Below, one piece after another: positions 1 to 5,628 of a stretch of 11,467 nucleotides of DNA. The notes under the pieces were generated by a model that saw only the letters and a list, made by a program, of their open reading frames with translations, was not told where the DNA came from and made no database searches. How positions within the stretch are numbered: position 1 is the stretch's first letter; the number at the start of each line of letters is the position of its first letter. Location of the stretch: NCBI GenBank assembly GCA_002497965.1, contig DAFR01000055.1, forward strand, positions 1-11,467, written 5' to 3'. Source of the DNA: Methanomicrobiaceae archaeon UBA436 (GTDB lineage Archaea > Halobacteriota > Methanomicrobia > Methanomicrobiales > Methanoculleaceae). Position numbers and translations under genes: made by a program.

Positions 1-2
1 CC

Positions 3-20
3 CGCCCGAGAGGCGCGGGG
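3..20 (+). repeat. Degenerate IS200/IS605-type right-end hairpin remnant
   Basis: Eighteen bases at the left edge are identical to the right-end hairpin of the element at 33-254 (matching 229-246). The 5' arm lacks a CG dinucleotide relative to that copy (CCGCCC instead of CCGCGCCC), and the downstream TAGTTCAC is absent. It therefore looks like a decayed end of an earlier insertion next to which the intact-looking copy sits. The rest of it is cut off by the window edge, so its real extent is unknown. Confidence 0.5.
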
Positions 21-124
21 ATGAAAGCAGAGCCGCCCTTCCCGTAATACGTTTCGAGACAATACATTTTTCTGTCCGCGCATCCAAAAACGTATTGTCT
101 GCGTTGCGAGAACCAAGCAACCGG

Positions 125-135
125 AATATATAATC
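125..135 (+). promoter_or_regulatory. TATA-like box inside element copy 1
   Basis: AATATATAATC is the only strong A/T-rich TATA-like stretch between the left palindrome and tRNA-Leu. A start about 25 bases downstream would begin near 155 and transcribe the TnpB-tail/right-end hairpin and then the tRNA. In copy 2 the same site reads AATATACAATC. Its use is inferred from position and composition only. Confidence 0.35.
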
Positions 136-164
136 TGCTGTAGGGCCGGGACGGCCCGAACAGG

Positions 165-254
165 GTAATCAACGCCTGTGGAGATCATGTAAGGCCCTCC
201 GGGGCGGGTTCGATGAAGCAGGAAGCCGCGCCCGAGAGGCGCGGGGTAGTTCAC
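165..254 (+). pseudogene. Remnant of TnpB C-terminus (copy 1)
   Basis: Read from 165, thirty codons give VINACGDHVRP, then SGAGSMKQEAAPERRG, running to the element end. The I/T-N-A-C-G-D-x-V-R-P stretch followed by a KQEA-type tail is the usual C-terminal signature of archaeal TnpB (IS605 OrfB) proteins. The preceding residues RAGTARTG, which normally join directly to VINACGD, are in another frame and end in TAA at 166-168, so the relic is frameshifted as well as truncated. In intact elements this same DNA also forms the 3' part of the omegaRNA (reRNA) scaffold, so the RNA could outlive the protein. No start codon or catalytic domain is present. Confidence 0.75.
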
Positions 255-322
255 TTTGTTTGACCTCCCACGATATCAAGCGCGAAGACCACCGTAAGTG
301 GTCGGCGGCAGGGTTCGTTGGC

Positions 323-407
323 GCGAGGGTTGCCGAGCCAGGTCAAAGGCGCTGGATTCAGGGTCCAGTCTCGCAGGAGTTCGAGCGTTCAAATCGCTCC
401 CCTCGCA
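323..407 (+). tRNA. tRNA-Leu (anticodon CAG)
   Basis: A complete class II tRNA folds here. The acceptor stem is GCGAGGG (323-329) with CCCTCGC (400-406) and discriminator A at 407. The anticodon stem CTGGA (352-356) pairs with TCCAG (364-368) around loop TTCAGGG, giving anticodon CAG at 359-361 for CUG codons. The variable arm (369-382) can form a small CTC/GAG stem, and the T arm is GAGCG/CGCTC around TTCAAAT. CCA is not encoded, as is usual in archaea. The leader contains a short hairpin (GACCAC 287-292 with GTGGTC 298-303). No convincing TATA box sits 25-30 bases upstream; the mobile-element copy ends 68 bp before the gene. Confidence 0.95.
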
Positions 408-411
408 TACG

Positions 412-418
412 TTTTTTT
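412..418 (+). terminator. T-tract terminator of tRNA-Leu
   Basis: Seven consecutive T residues start five bases after the mature tRNA 3' end. T-tracts alone commonly terminate archaeal RNA polymerase. Confidence 0.7.
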
Positions 419-475
419 AGTTGGGTTCATCCGGTAGCGGTGCATCGCGGTCTCGATGCATGAGCACAACTGTGG

Positions 476-1081
476 TCAAACCACCTTCATAAGGATGGTC
501 GCAAGCGCAAAAAGGAGCAGGCCGTTGATCACGACGATCCCTGCGATGACCATGCCCGGGATGAGGCCCGGCAGCAGCATGCTGATACCAAACGAGATCG
601 ATACAACGTTCAATACCGTCTGGGTGACCAGAAGTCTCTTGAGGGTCGGCAGCAGATCTGCTGGAACAGCGGTCGCAGGGCTATCGGCGCCCTGCAGCAT
701 CGGAAGGAATCGTTTTGCAAGGAGTATTGCTCCCCCGGCGATGTTCAGGATCGCAAGGAGCACCCGGATCAGATCGGTCAGGACTCCTGGAACGATGCAC
801 GAGAAGATCCCCATCGAGGCGAACACGATCCCGATGATGACAAGCAGGCGCGAGCGTCTGTACTGACCCATGGGGGTCTCTCCCAGTGCAAGCATCTGGA
901 TGGCCATGATGACCAGCAGAAGCCCGAGTTGTCCGTCCGGTGAGAACGGGATCGCACCTGTGTTTACCGGGAAGAGCAACAGTCCCAGGAGAACCAGCAG
1001 GACACCGACCGGGATGACCAGTGCAATCGAGAGCGGGATCGAGGTCTCCCTGAAGATTAAAGGGGGATCGCTGGACTTCAT
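476..1081 (-). CDS. Multipass membrane protein, paralogue of upstream gene
   Basis: The 201-residue protein is almost entirely hydrophobic, with about six probable membrane segments (roughly residues 13-37, 50-66, 78-97, 104-124, 148-172 and 176-200). I do not recognise a named family, and no catalytic or ligand-binding motif is visible. It aligns along its whole length with the gene just upstream: both share a P-[YF]-[SA]-P-D loop after the first membrane segment, then an LGE/MGRTP-x-G-x-x-RRS segment before the third. The start codon overlaps the stop of the upstream gene in an ATGA, so the two are almost certainly co-transcribed and translationally coupled. A small integral-membrane pair working together (a heterodimer, for example) is plausible but inferred. 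The gene ends 68 bp from tRNA-Leu, converging on it. Confidence 0.85.
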   Translation of the reverse strand: MKSSDPPLIFRETSIPLSIALVIPVGVLLVLLGLLLFPVNTGAIPFSPDGQLGLLLVIMAIQMLALGETPMGQYRRSRLLVIIGIVFASMGIFSCIVPGVLTDLIRVLLAILNIAGGAILLAKRFLPMLQGADSPATAVPADLLPTLKRLLVTQTVLNVVSISFGISMLLPGLIPGMVIAGIVVINGLLLFALATILMKVV

Positions 1082-1722
1082 GGGGATCGCGCCCTCCTCT
1101 CTCCGGGGGGATACGCCCGGTTAACGGCCTGGATGCACCAGGAGAGATAGAAGAAACTGATACCGTAGATTATGAGTAGAACCGCCGTCTGCGGGTCGGT
1201 TGTGATGCCGGGGAGGAGCGTGACGAGACCGAGAACGATCGAGAAGAGATAGACGAGGATACAGGCGAGCGTCAGTTGCCGGAGGATCCCGGGGACCTTC
1301 AGCCACAACCTCGCCTTATCCCGGGAGAAGAACAACTGCAGCATGAGCGAGACCCCGCCGGCGAAGAGCAGTATCCCGACAAGGATTCGAACCGGTTCAG
1401 CAAGCAGTCCGGGTATGAAACATGCGACCATCCCGATGACCGCCGTGCAGACACCGAGGAGTATTATCGCCCATGAACGCCGGAGATCGCCGAATGGCGT
1501 CCTTCCCATTGTTATCATCTGAAACGAGACGATAACGAGAAACAGCCCGTAGGTGCTGTCGGGGGCGTACGGAAGTTCACCTGTGTGAATCCTGAATAGA
1601 AGCACGCCGAAGAGGAGCATGAATACGCCAAAGACTACCAGTATGACCACTTCGAGAGAAAGGTCGGACTCTGCTCGTGACTTTAAACCGGAACTCTCGT
1701 TTCCGGTGGTCTCTGTTACCAT
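1078..1722 (-). CDS. Multipass membrane protein, tandem paralogue
   Basis: This is a 214-residue integral membrane protein with a short charged N-terminus (about residues 1-22), about six hydrophobic segments and an Arg-rich C-terminal tail. It is the first gene of a two-gene operon with its paralogue (476-1081). The clearest shared block is PYAPDSTYGLFLVIVSFQM here against PFSPDGQLGLLLVIMAIQM there. The ATG at 1722 is chosen because the nearest upstream ATG in another frame closes after six codons, and a TATA box lies 39 bp upstream, leaving a short leader. The ribosome binding site is weak (GGAG about 9 bases before the start). No named family recognised; function unknown. Confidence 0.85.
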   Translation of the reverse strand: MVTETTGNESSGLKSRAESDLSLEVVILVVFGVFMLLFGVLLFRIHTGELPYAPDSTYGLFLVIVSFQMITMGRTPFGDLRRSWAIILLGVCTAVIGMVACFIPGLLAEPVRILVGILLFAGGVSLMLQLFFSRDKARLWLKVPGILRQLTLACILVYLFSIVLGLVTLLPGITTDPQTAVLLIIYGISFFYLSWCIQAVNRAYPPGERRARSP

Positions 1723-1760
1723 CCCGGTCGCTCCATTCTCGTCTCCTGGAACCGGCGTCC

Positions 1761-1767
1761 TTATATG
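1761..1767 (-). promoter_or_regulatory. TATA box for the membrane-protein operon
   Basis: On the minus strand this reads CATATAA, preceded by a purine/pyrimidine stretch compatible with a BRE, 39 bp before the ATG at 1722. Transcription would start near 1735-1738, giving a leader of about 13-16 bases. Confidence 0.5.
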
Positions 1768-1769
1768 GG

Positions 1770-2160
1770 CTTATCGGATGAAGAGTGTGTTGATCTCCCT
1801 GGATATTTACATTGCGGTAATATAGCGACCGGGATCTGCGGTGAAGGTCACAGTGTACTGGTTTTGAGGCAAAGCCGTTTGTATGCCGGATCGCAGATTG
1901 GTGTTTTGGCGAAGATCTTTCGCGCGCAGGGAGTTACGACAGAGTCTGGTTTCTGTGCCGGCCGGATGGTTCTCCCGATGTGGGGTTACCTCCAGCCCTG
2001 CGCTCAACCCTCGTGCCGGCGGAGAGGATCCGAACGGTATTTGACCCGGGTTTCTCAGCTCATTTGCCTGTATGATCCAGGGCCAAAAGTCGGTCAATTC
2101 TATCAGCATTTATCTTACAGGGCCTGAATCAAAAGATCCGGCGTCCGTAACAACGAAACA
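1770..2160. other. Intergenic region without a supportable gene
   Basis: About 390 bases separate the divergent promoters of the membrane-protein operon and the decarboxylase-like gene. Open frames exist on both strands (1765-2127 + and 1807-2109 -), but neither has a ribosome binding site, recognisable family sequence or the strongly G/C-biased third positions of neighbouring genes. No tRNA, CRISPR or long repeat was seen. It may hold regulatory sites or a fully decayed gene. Confidence 0.5.
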
Positions 2161-2162
2161 CA

Positions 2163-2196
2163 AAGTATATGCCCTGAGGGTGTAAGGCAGGTGGAA
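2163..2196 (+). promoter_or_regulatory. TATA box and ribosome binding site of decarboxylase-like gene
   Basis: AAGTATATG at 2163-2171 is a TATA-like box behind an A-rich stretch, and AGGTGGA (2189-2195) matches the archaeal anti-Shine-Dalgarno region just before the ATG at 2199. The implied leader is only a few bases long. Confidence 0.5.
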
Positions 2197-2198
2197 GG

Positions 2199-2999
2199 AT
2201 GCCCATGTTCCGACCACAGGATGATTTCACCTACCTGATGCCTGTCCACTTTGGTGGCAGCAAGTTTGACCCGGAGACTCTGGTCACGCAGAGAACGACG
2301 TCACTCGCGATCAGTTACGAGACCGAGAGAGACCTTCTTGAAAACTATATCCCAGAAGGATTTGAACTCCTGGCACCTGAAGTGCAGGTTGTTTTCAGCA
2401 GGTTCACCGAGATCAACTGGTTGCAGGGCGGACATTACAACCTGATCAACGTGGCAGCACCGGTCCGGTTTCATGGAAAGAAGGACGAGATCGACGGTGC
2501 CTACACGCTTGTTGTATGGGAGAACAGAACCGCACCCATCCTCGGGGGACGGGAGCAGACCGGCATCCCGAAGTTGCATGCGGATATCGAGGACCTGCAC
2601 ATCCTGCGGCCTCATTATGCCACCACCGTCAGTTACGAGGGAAATACCTTCCTCAGGATGGGTTTTGAGGCCACAGGGTCGATAACCGGGCCTGAACTGG
2701 AGGCGCTGAAGTTGCAGTTCGTCTCCATGAACACGCTGGGGTGGAAGTATATTCCAAAAGTCGGCGCTCCGGGGGCGGAAGTGAGCGAGTTCGTCCTCTA
2801 CCCGCAGGGCATGGAGGTGGAGACGGCACAGGCTGGAAGTGGCAGCCTGGAGTGGATCGAGCAGACGCCGATGCAGAACCCTGTCCAGTACTACATCGTC
2901 AACAGTCTTGCGGCCCTGCCCATGAAACGGCTGACGCAGGCGACAATGGTAGATGGTAGGGCCGTCCTCCATGCGATGGGCGCAAGGGTCATCGAGTAG
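2199..2999 (+). CDS. Acetoacetate decarboxylase-like protein (ADC family)
   Basis: The 266-residue length and the core motif [11 protein letters not shown] (about 116-126) match the acetoacetate decarboxylase superfamily, whose enzymes form a Schiff base between a lysine and a beta-keto substrate. The Schiff-base lysine (Lys115 in the clostridial enzyme) corresponds to K125. By eye-alignment to the clostridial protein as I remember it, the neighbouring Lys116 is Leu126, Glu76 is Leu82, and Arg29 and Glu61 are also replaced. Classical acetoacetate decarboxylation is therefore uncertain; related enzymes with altered pockets perform aldolase/dehydratase or other keto-acid chemistry. No signal peptide, so probably cytoplasmic. 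The stop is 15 bp before the SDR gene on the same strand, so the two are likely one operon acting on a common small keto compound. Confidence 0.85.
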   Translation: MPMFRPQDDFTYLMPVHFGGSKFDPETLVTQRTTSLAISYETERDLLENYIPEGFELLAPEVQVVFSRFTEINWLQGGHYNLINVAAPVRFHGKKDEIDGAYTLVVWENRTAPILGGREQTGIPKLHADIEDLHILRPHYATTVSYEGNTFLRMGFEATGSITGPELEALKLQFVSMNTLGWKYIPKVGAPGAEVSEFVLYPQGMEVETAQAGSGSLEWIEQTPMQNPVQYYIVNSLAALPMKRLTQATMVDGRAVLHAMGARVIE

Positions 3000-3002
3000 T
3001 AT

Positions 3003-3009
3003 GGGGTGA
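3003..3009 (+). promoter_or_regulatory. Ribosome binding site that decides the SDR start
   Basis: GGGGTGA is a good archaeal Shine-Dalgarno sequence placed five bases before GTG at 3015. The alternative in-frame GTG at 3006 lies inside this motif and has no binding site of its own, and the ATG at 3001 runs into TGA after two codons. Confidence 0.6.
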
Positions 3010-3014
3010 GAATT

Positions 3015-3851
3015 GTGGTTGATTCGGATTATTATAAAGGCAAGGTCTGCATCGTTACCGGTGCAAACTCCGGAATCGGGTATGCCATCAGCGAAGAACT
3101 CTTAAAGAGGGGGGCAATCGTCTACATGGCCGGACGCAGTCAGGAAAAGATTGCAAAGGCCGTCGGCCAGCTCGCTGCCCATGGCGACCGGGTAAAGCCC
3201 CTCGTCATGGACGTGACCGATCAGGAGCAGGTTCAGCGGGGTATCGAGACGACGGCAGCAAAGGCCGGAAAGCTGGATATCCTCTTCAACAACGCAGGTG
3301 TGGGTGGGACGATGCCGTTCGAGAAGGCCACCCTCGAGGACTGGAAGACCATCATCGAGACCAACCTGTGGAGCGTCATATACGGAGTCCATACCGCGGT
3401 TCCGATCATGCTCAAGCAGGGGTTCGGGCAGATCGTGAACACCAGTTCGATAGCCGGGATCGCTCCGCCTCCGTTCCAGGCGCTCTACTCCCTCACAAAG
3501 TACGGTGTCACCGGGATGACCGAATGCCTGAGGTACGAGTATGCGGATAGAGGGCTCTACTTCTCGACAGTCTGCCCGGCGAACATCGCTACACCGATCT
3601 TCAATAAGGGTATCGACGGCCAGGCGCACGGCGAACTGAGGATTCCCGACGACGCTTATCCTGTCGATAAGGCGGCATCGCTTATCCTTGACCGGGTCGC
3701 GGAGCATAAGGGGATCATCGTTGTGCCTGAATCTCCATACACCGAACTCTGGCAAGGGTATGTCCTCGGCAGACCGGAGATCGAAGAGACGTTGCTGCAG
3801 ATGGCCCGCGACCGCAGGGAGGCGTTCGAGCGGAGCGGGACATACTTCTGA
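3015..3851 (+). CDS. Short-chain dehydrogenase/reductase (SDR)
   Basis: This is a classical Rossmann-fold SDR of 278 residues from the GTG at 3015. It has the cofactor motif TGANSGIG (15-22), Asp66 in the DVTD segment, NNAG (92-95), structural Asn117, catalytic Ser145 in NTSSIAG and the active-site pair Tyr158/Lys162 (YSLTK). Arg41 right after the second beta strand suggests NADP(H) preference, an inference from the family rule. It would reversibly reduce a carbonyl to an alcohol in the cytoplasm; the substrate cannot be read from sequence. The C-terminal 80 residues are longer than in minimal SDRs of about 250. It follows the ADC-like gene by 15 bp, so product and substrate may be shared. 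The longer GTG start at 3006 would add three residues. Confidence 0.93.
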   Translation: MVDSDYYKGKVCIVTGANSGIGYAISEELLKRGAIVYMAGRSQEKIAKAVGQLAAHGDRVKPLVMDVTDQEQVQRGIETTAAKAGKLDILFNNAGVGGTMPFEKATLEDWKTIIETNLWSVIYGVHTAVPIMLKQGFGQIVNTSSIAGIAPPPFQALYSLTKYGVTGMTECLRYEYADRGLYFSTVCPANIATPIFNKGIDGQAHGELRIPDDAYPVDKAASLILDRVAEHKGIIVVPESPYTELWQGYVLGRPEIEETLLQMARDRREAFERSGTYF

Positions 3852-3860
3852 TAACCACTC

Positions 3861-3865
3861 TTTTT
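3861..3865 (+). terminator. Short T-tract after the SDR gene
   Basis: TCTTTTTG lies about ten bases after the SDR stop. It is a weak but plausibly sufficient archaeal termination signal; no stem precedes it. Confidence 0.3.
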
Positions 3866-4054
3866 GCCCTGATATGCGGCGTGAGGTGATCGTTCGAACC
3901 TTCTGCTACCATGGCGCTCTTACCAGTCTCCAATCGGGAGCCTGCGTTCGCGTTTTTCCCTGGAACAGGTCCTGCCCTCTGCCGGAGAGAACGCTTTCAT
4001 CCTCTTTCCCATTCCGGAAAGGCTAACTCCTCCTCTGGCAAAGGAAGAGATATC

Positions 4055-4354
4055 ATGGAACGCAACAATGCCGGGGCTGACCGTTGTTCTGCGGGAGCGC
4101 CCGGGCCGAGGGTTGATCGGAAGGCTCTCCTCGAGGAGATCGCCGCTTTTACCCGCAAATACGGGGATATCCTTGCCCGGTATCATCGCTACACGATGGA
4201 CGAACTCAAACAGATCGAGCAGGAGTGCTGGGCGCTGCACGATAAGGCGTGCAGCATGGGCGCCTGTGGGAGCGCCGGGGTACTCGCTGAACTGGAGTAC
4301 CTCATCACCACGGCAAAGGAGATGAGGGCCCGGATGGACGAATCCCGGGGCTGA
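4055..4354 (+). CDS. Small helical hypothetical protein
   Basis: A 99-residue protein I do not recognise. After a low-complexity N-terminus (about 1-18, rich in Ala, Gly and Pro) it is predicted largely alpha-helical and charged: residues about 20-45 and 46-65 (TMDELKQIEQECWALHD) form amphipathic helices, then a Cys/Gly patch (CSMGACGSAG) and a last helix to about residue 95. It has three cysteines near the middle but no clear metal motif. The ATG at 4055 is chosen because GGAAGA precedes it; the frame stays open to 3911, but that extension has no coding character. The 3' end is 8 bp from the convergent zinc-ribbon gene. I see no clear promoter in the 200 bp upstream. Confidence 0.65.
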   Translation: MERNNAGADRCSAGAPGPRVDRKALLEEIAAFTRKYGDILARYHRYTMDELKQIEQECWALHDKACSMGACGSAGVLAELEYLITTAKEMRARMDESRG

Positions 4355-4362
4355 CCCGCGCC

Positions 4363-5259
4363 TCAGTCGGTTTTGAGCAGCCCCTCGATCAGGCGGGCGA
4401 AGAACGCGCCCGAGAGGGGTTCTTCGTAGTCTCTCCCCTCGATGCTGAACCGCAGGACGGCGTTATCCAGGCCTGAGTAGTATTCTGTCTTCTGTTTTCC
4501 CTCGCGGTTTATGGCGATCCCGTCTTCACAGGGTTTTATCGATATGATCTTTCCCAGGTTGACGCTTGTCGTCCGTTTCTGTCCCGCAAACACAAGGCGT
4601 CTGTCTGTCAGGGTGAGAGTGCCTGAATCGATCGAACGTATCTCTTCATGGGACTCGCTCCTGGATGCAAACCCGCCGGTTCTTATGTAGACCCCTTTAG
4701 CGATTCGAACACTCGGTCCCGCACCGCCGCCGTGCGTCTCCCGCACGGAGCGGGGTTCACTCAGGGTGACCGCTGGGATTGTTGCCACCAGCCTTTCGCC
4801 CTTCTTTGGAACGATCGAACCGGGGGCAGCGGCGTTCAACGGCGGGATCTGCCCTTCCCGGACTGCCGTGATGAGGTGGTCGAGATTGAGTTCTCGCTGC
4901 CTGGCATCGGAGACCCCGCCGTCGGCGATACGTTTCCACTCTTCATCGCTCAACGTCTGGTTGGCGCAGTCGCGCCATGCGGGCCTGGAGGTATCGGAGA
5001 TGTTTGAGAGTTTGAACGTCCTGCTGCCCTCTCTGGTGAAGACTGCTCCGCAGTTCGGGCACGAATACGATTCTGTGGTCGTCAAACCCAGGAATCCCCT
5101 GCTGACGGTCTTTGAGAGGCGACCGGCTCTGCATGCAGGGCATCGTTCATACCATCTTAGCCCCTTCTCCGGGGCGGTCGCGGCAGGTTGGTTCAGGGGA
5201 CTGCCACAGTTGCTGCAGTAGTTCCCCTCATCTTCGTAGCCACAGTTCGGGCATCGCAT
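4363..5259 (-). CDS. Double zinc-ribbon protein with C-terminal PH/GRAM-like domain
   Basis: This 298-residue protein starts at MRCPNCGYEDEGNYC. The first zinc ribbon uses C3, C6, C15 and C18; the second pairs CPAC (C40, C43) with CPNC (C67, C70). A charged linker (about 75-150) leads to a beta-rich C-terminal domain (about 152-295). Its block GTLTLTDRRLVFAGQKRTTSVNLGKI followed by DGIAI and KTEYY resembles the bacterial PH/GRAM-like fold seen in many zinc-ribbon proteins of unknown function. It could bind a membrane, protein or nucleic acid partner. No signal peptide or membrane segment is evident. The frame extends 11 codons upstream (to 5292), but the shorter start places the ribbon at the N-terminus as is usual. 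It stands alone, convergent with 4055-4354. Confidence 0.85.
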   Translation of the reverse strand: MRCPNCGYEDEGNYCSNCGSPLNQPAATAPEKGLRWYERCPACRAGRLSKTVSRGFLGLTTTESYSCPNCGAVFTREGSRTFKLSNISDTSRPAWRDCANQTLSDEEWKRIADGGVSDARQRELNLDHLITAVREGQIPPLNAAAPGSIVPKKGERLVATIPAVTLSEPRSVRETHGGGAGPSVRIAKGVYIRTGGFASRSESHEEIRSIDSGTLTLTDRRLVFAGQKRTTSVNLGKIISIKPCEDGIAINREGKQKTEYYSGLDNAVLRFSIEGRDYEEPLSGAFFARLIEGLLKTD

Positions 5260-5345
5260 CTGGATCAGCTTCCGTTGCCGTGTATGCCACACCCGCGGTC
5301 GTCATCTCCAGCAGGGTGGCATTGCGTAAAAAGGTGATCGCACGC

Positions 5346-5352
5346 ATTATAT
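5346..5352 (-). promoter_or_regulatory. Candidate TATA box for zinc-ribbon gene
   Basis: ATATAAT on the minus strand, about 87 bp before the start at 5259, is the best A/T-rich box upstream. It would imply a leader of about 60 bases, which is long for this organism's genes, so it is tentative. Confidence 0.3.
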
Positions 5353-5359
5353 CTCTTAC

Positions 5360-5628
5360 CCCTGGTTTCAGGGCCGAATCTATCCGGCATCGATGCAAAA
5401 CGATCGGCGATGCCCCTGCGGGGTATGGTAGAAGAGCCAAAACGAGGAAAGCGTCAGGGCGTCTCTGCGCTCGGGTTCTGTTGCCGGGGATACGAACGCC
5501 GGGGAGGGGGAAACCCTGCCCCGTACTTATGGGAGCAGGAGAGAGGTCGTGACCGGGAAAAGATTACCGCCGCCGTCCACGACTCGTCGCTACCGGCGAG
5601 GTTCTTGTGCCCCTGGCGGGGTTAACCT
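5360..5628. other. Intergenic region without a supportable gene
   Basis: Between the promoter of the zinc-ribbon gene and the end of the winged-helix regulator there are about 270 bases with only antisense or out-of-frame open stretches and no family match. A small CCCC-TGC-GGGG hairpin lies at about 5412-5422. No T-tract follows the regulator stop. Confidence 0.45.

Larger units (their letters stand above)
33..254 (+). mobile_element. Non-autonomous IS200/IS605 (TnpB)-derived element, copy 1
   Basis: This 222-bp unit recurs in inverted orientation at 10766-10987 with only three differences (cgc/ccc near 80, c/t near 91, ta/ca near 131). The left part holds a long imperfect palindrome (57-71 pairs with 86-100, 14 of 15 positions, A/T-rich arms around AGACAATAC). 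The right end holds a 7-bp stem (CCGCGCC 226-232 with GGCGCGG 238-244) followed by TAGTTCAC, the typical look of an IS200/IS605 right end. Between them lie codons of a TnpB C-terminus, with no room for a transposase. It is best read as a MITE- or PATE-like derivative that moves, if at all, using TnpA supplied in trans. Boundaries are set by where the two copies stop matching, so the true left cleavage site could lie slightly inside. The right end faces tRNA-Leu, 68 bp away. Confidence 0.85.

Noticed and set aside
33..254. A CRISPR array or phage attachment site at the repeat
   Set aside because: Only two distant copies, no regular spacing with unique spacers, and no integrase or tRNA-overlapping direct repeat; the TnpB-tail signature explains the repeat.
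1807..2109. Open frame of 100 codons on - in the same gap
   Set aside because: The end (NQYTVTFTADPG) looks protein-like, but the rest does not; no start signal or homologue recognised.
1765..2127. Open frame of 120 codons on + in the gap before the decarboxylase-like gene
   Set aside because: No ribosome binding site, no recognisable family sequence, poor codon bias, and it overlaps the likely promoter of the membrane-protein operon.
2301..2972. Long antisense frame opposite the ADC-like gene
   Set aside because: The sense strand encodes a recognisable family along its full length; the antisense frame is a by-product of high G+C.
3102..3755. Long antisense frame opposite the SDR gene
   Set aside because: A shadow of a clear SDR with all motifs in the sense frame.
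3911..4054. 48-codon N-terminal extension of the small helical protein
   Set aside because: Composition is not coding-like and no binding site precedes it; the ATG at 4055 has one.
5112..5552. 146-codon + frame across the zinc-ribbon gene start
   Set aside because: Overlaps a real gene on the other strand, low-complexity Ser/Arg-rich translation, no family match.
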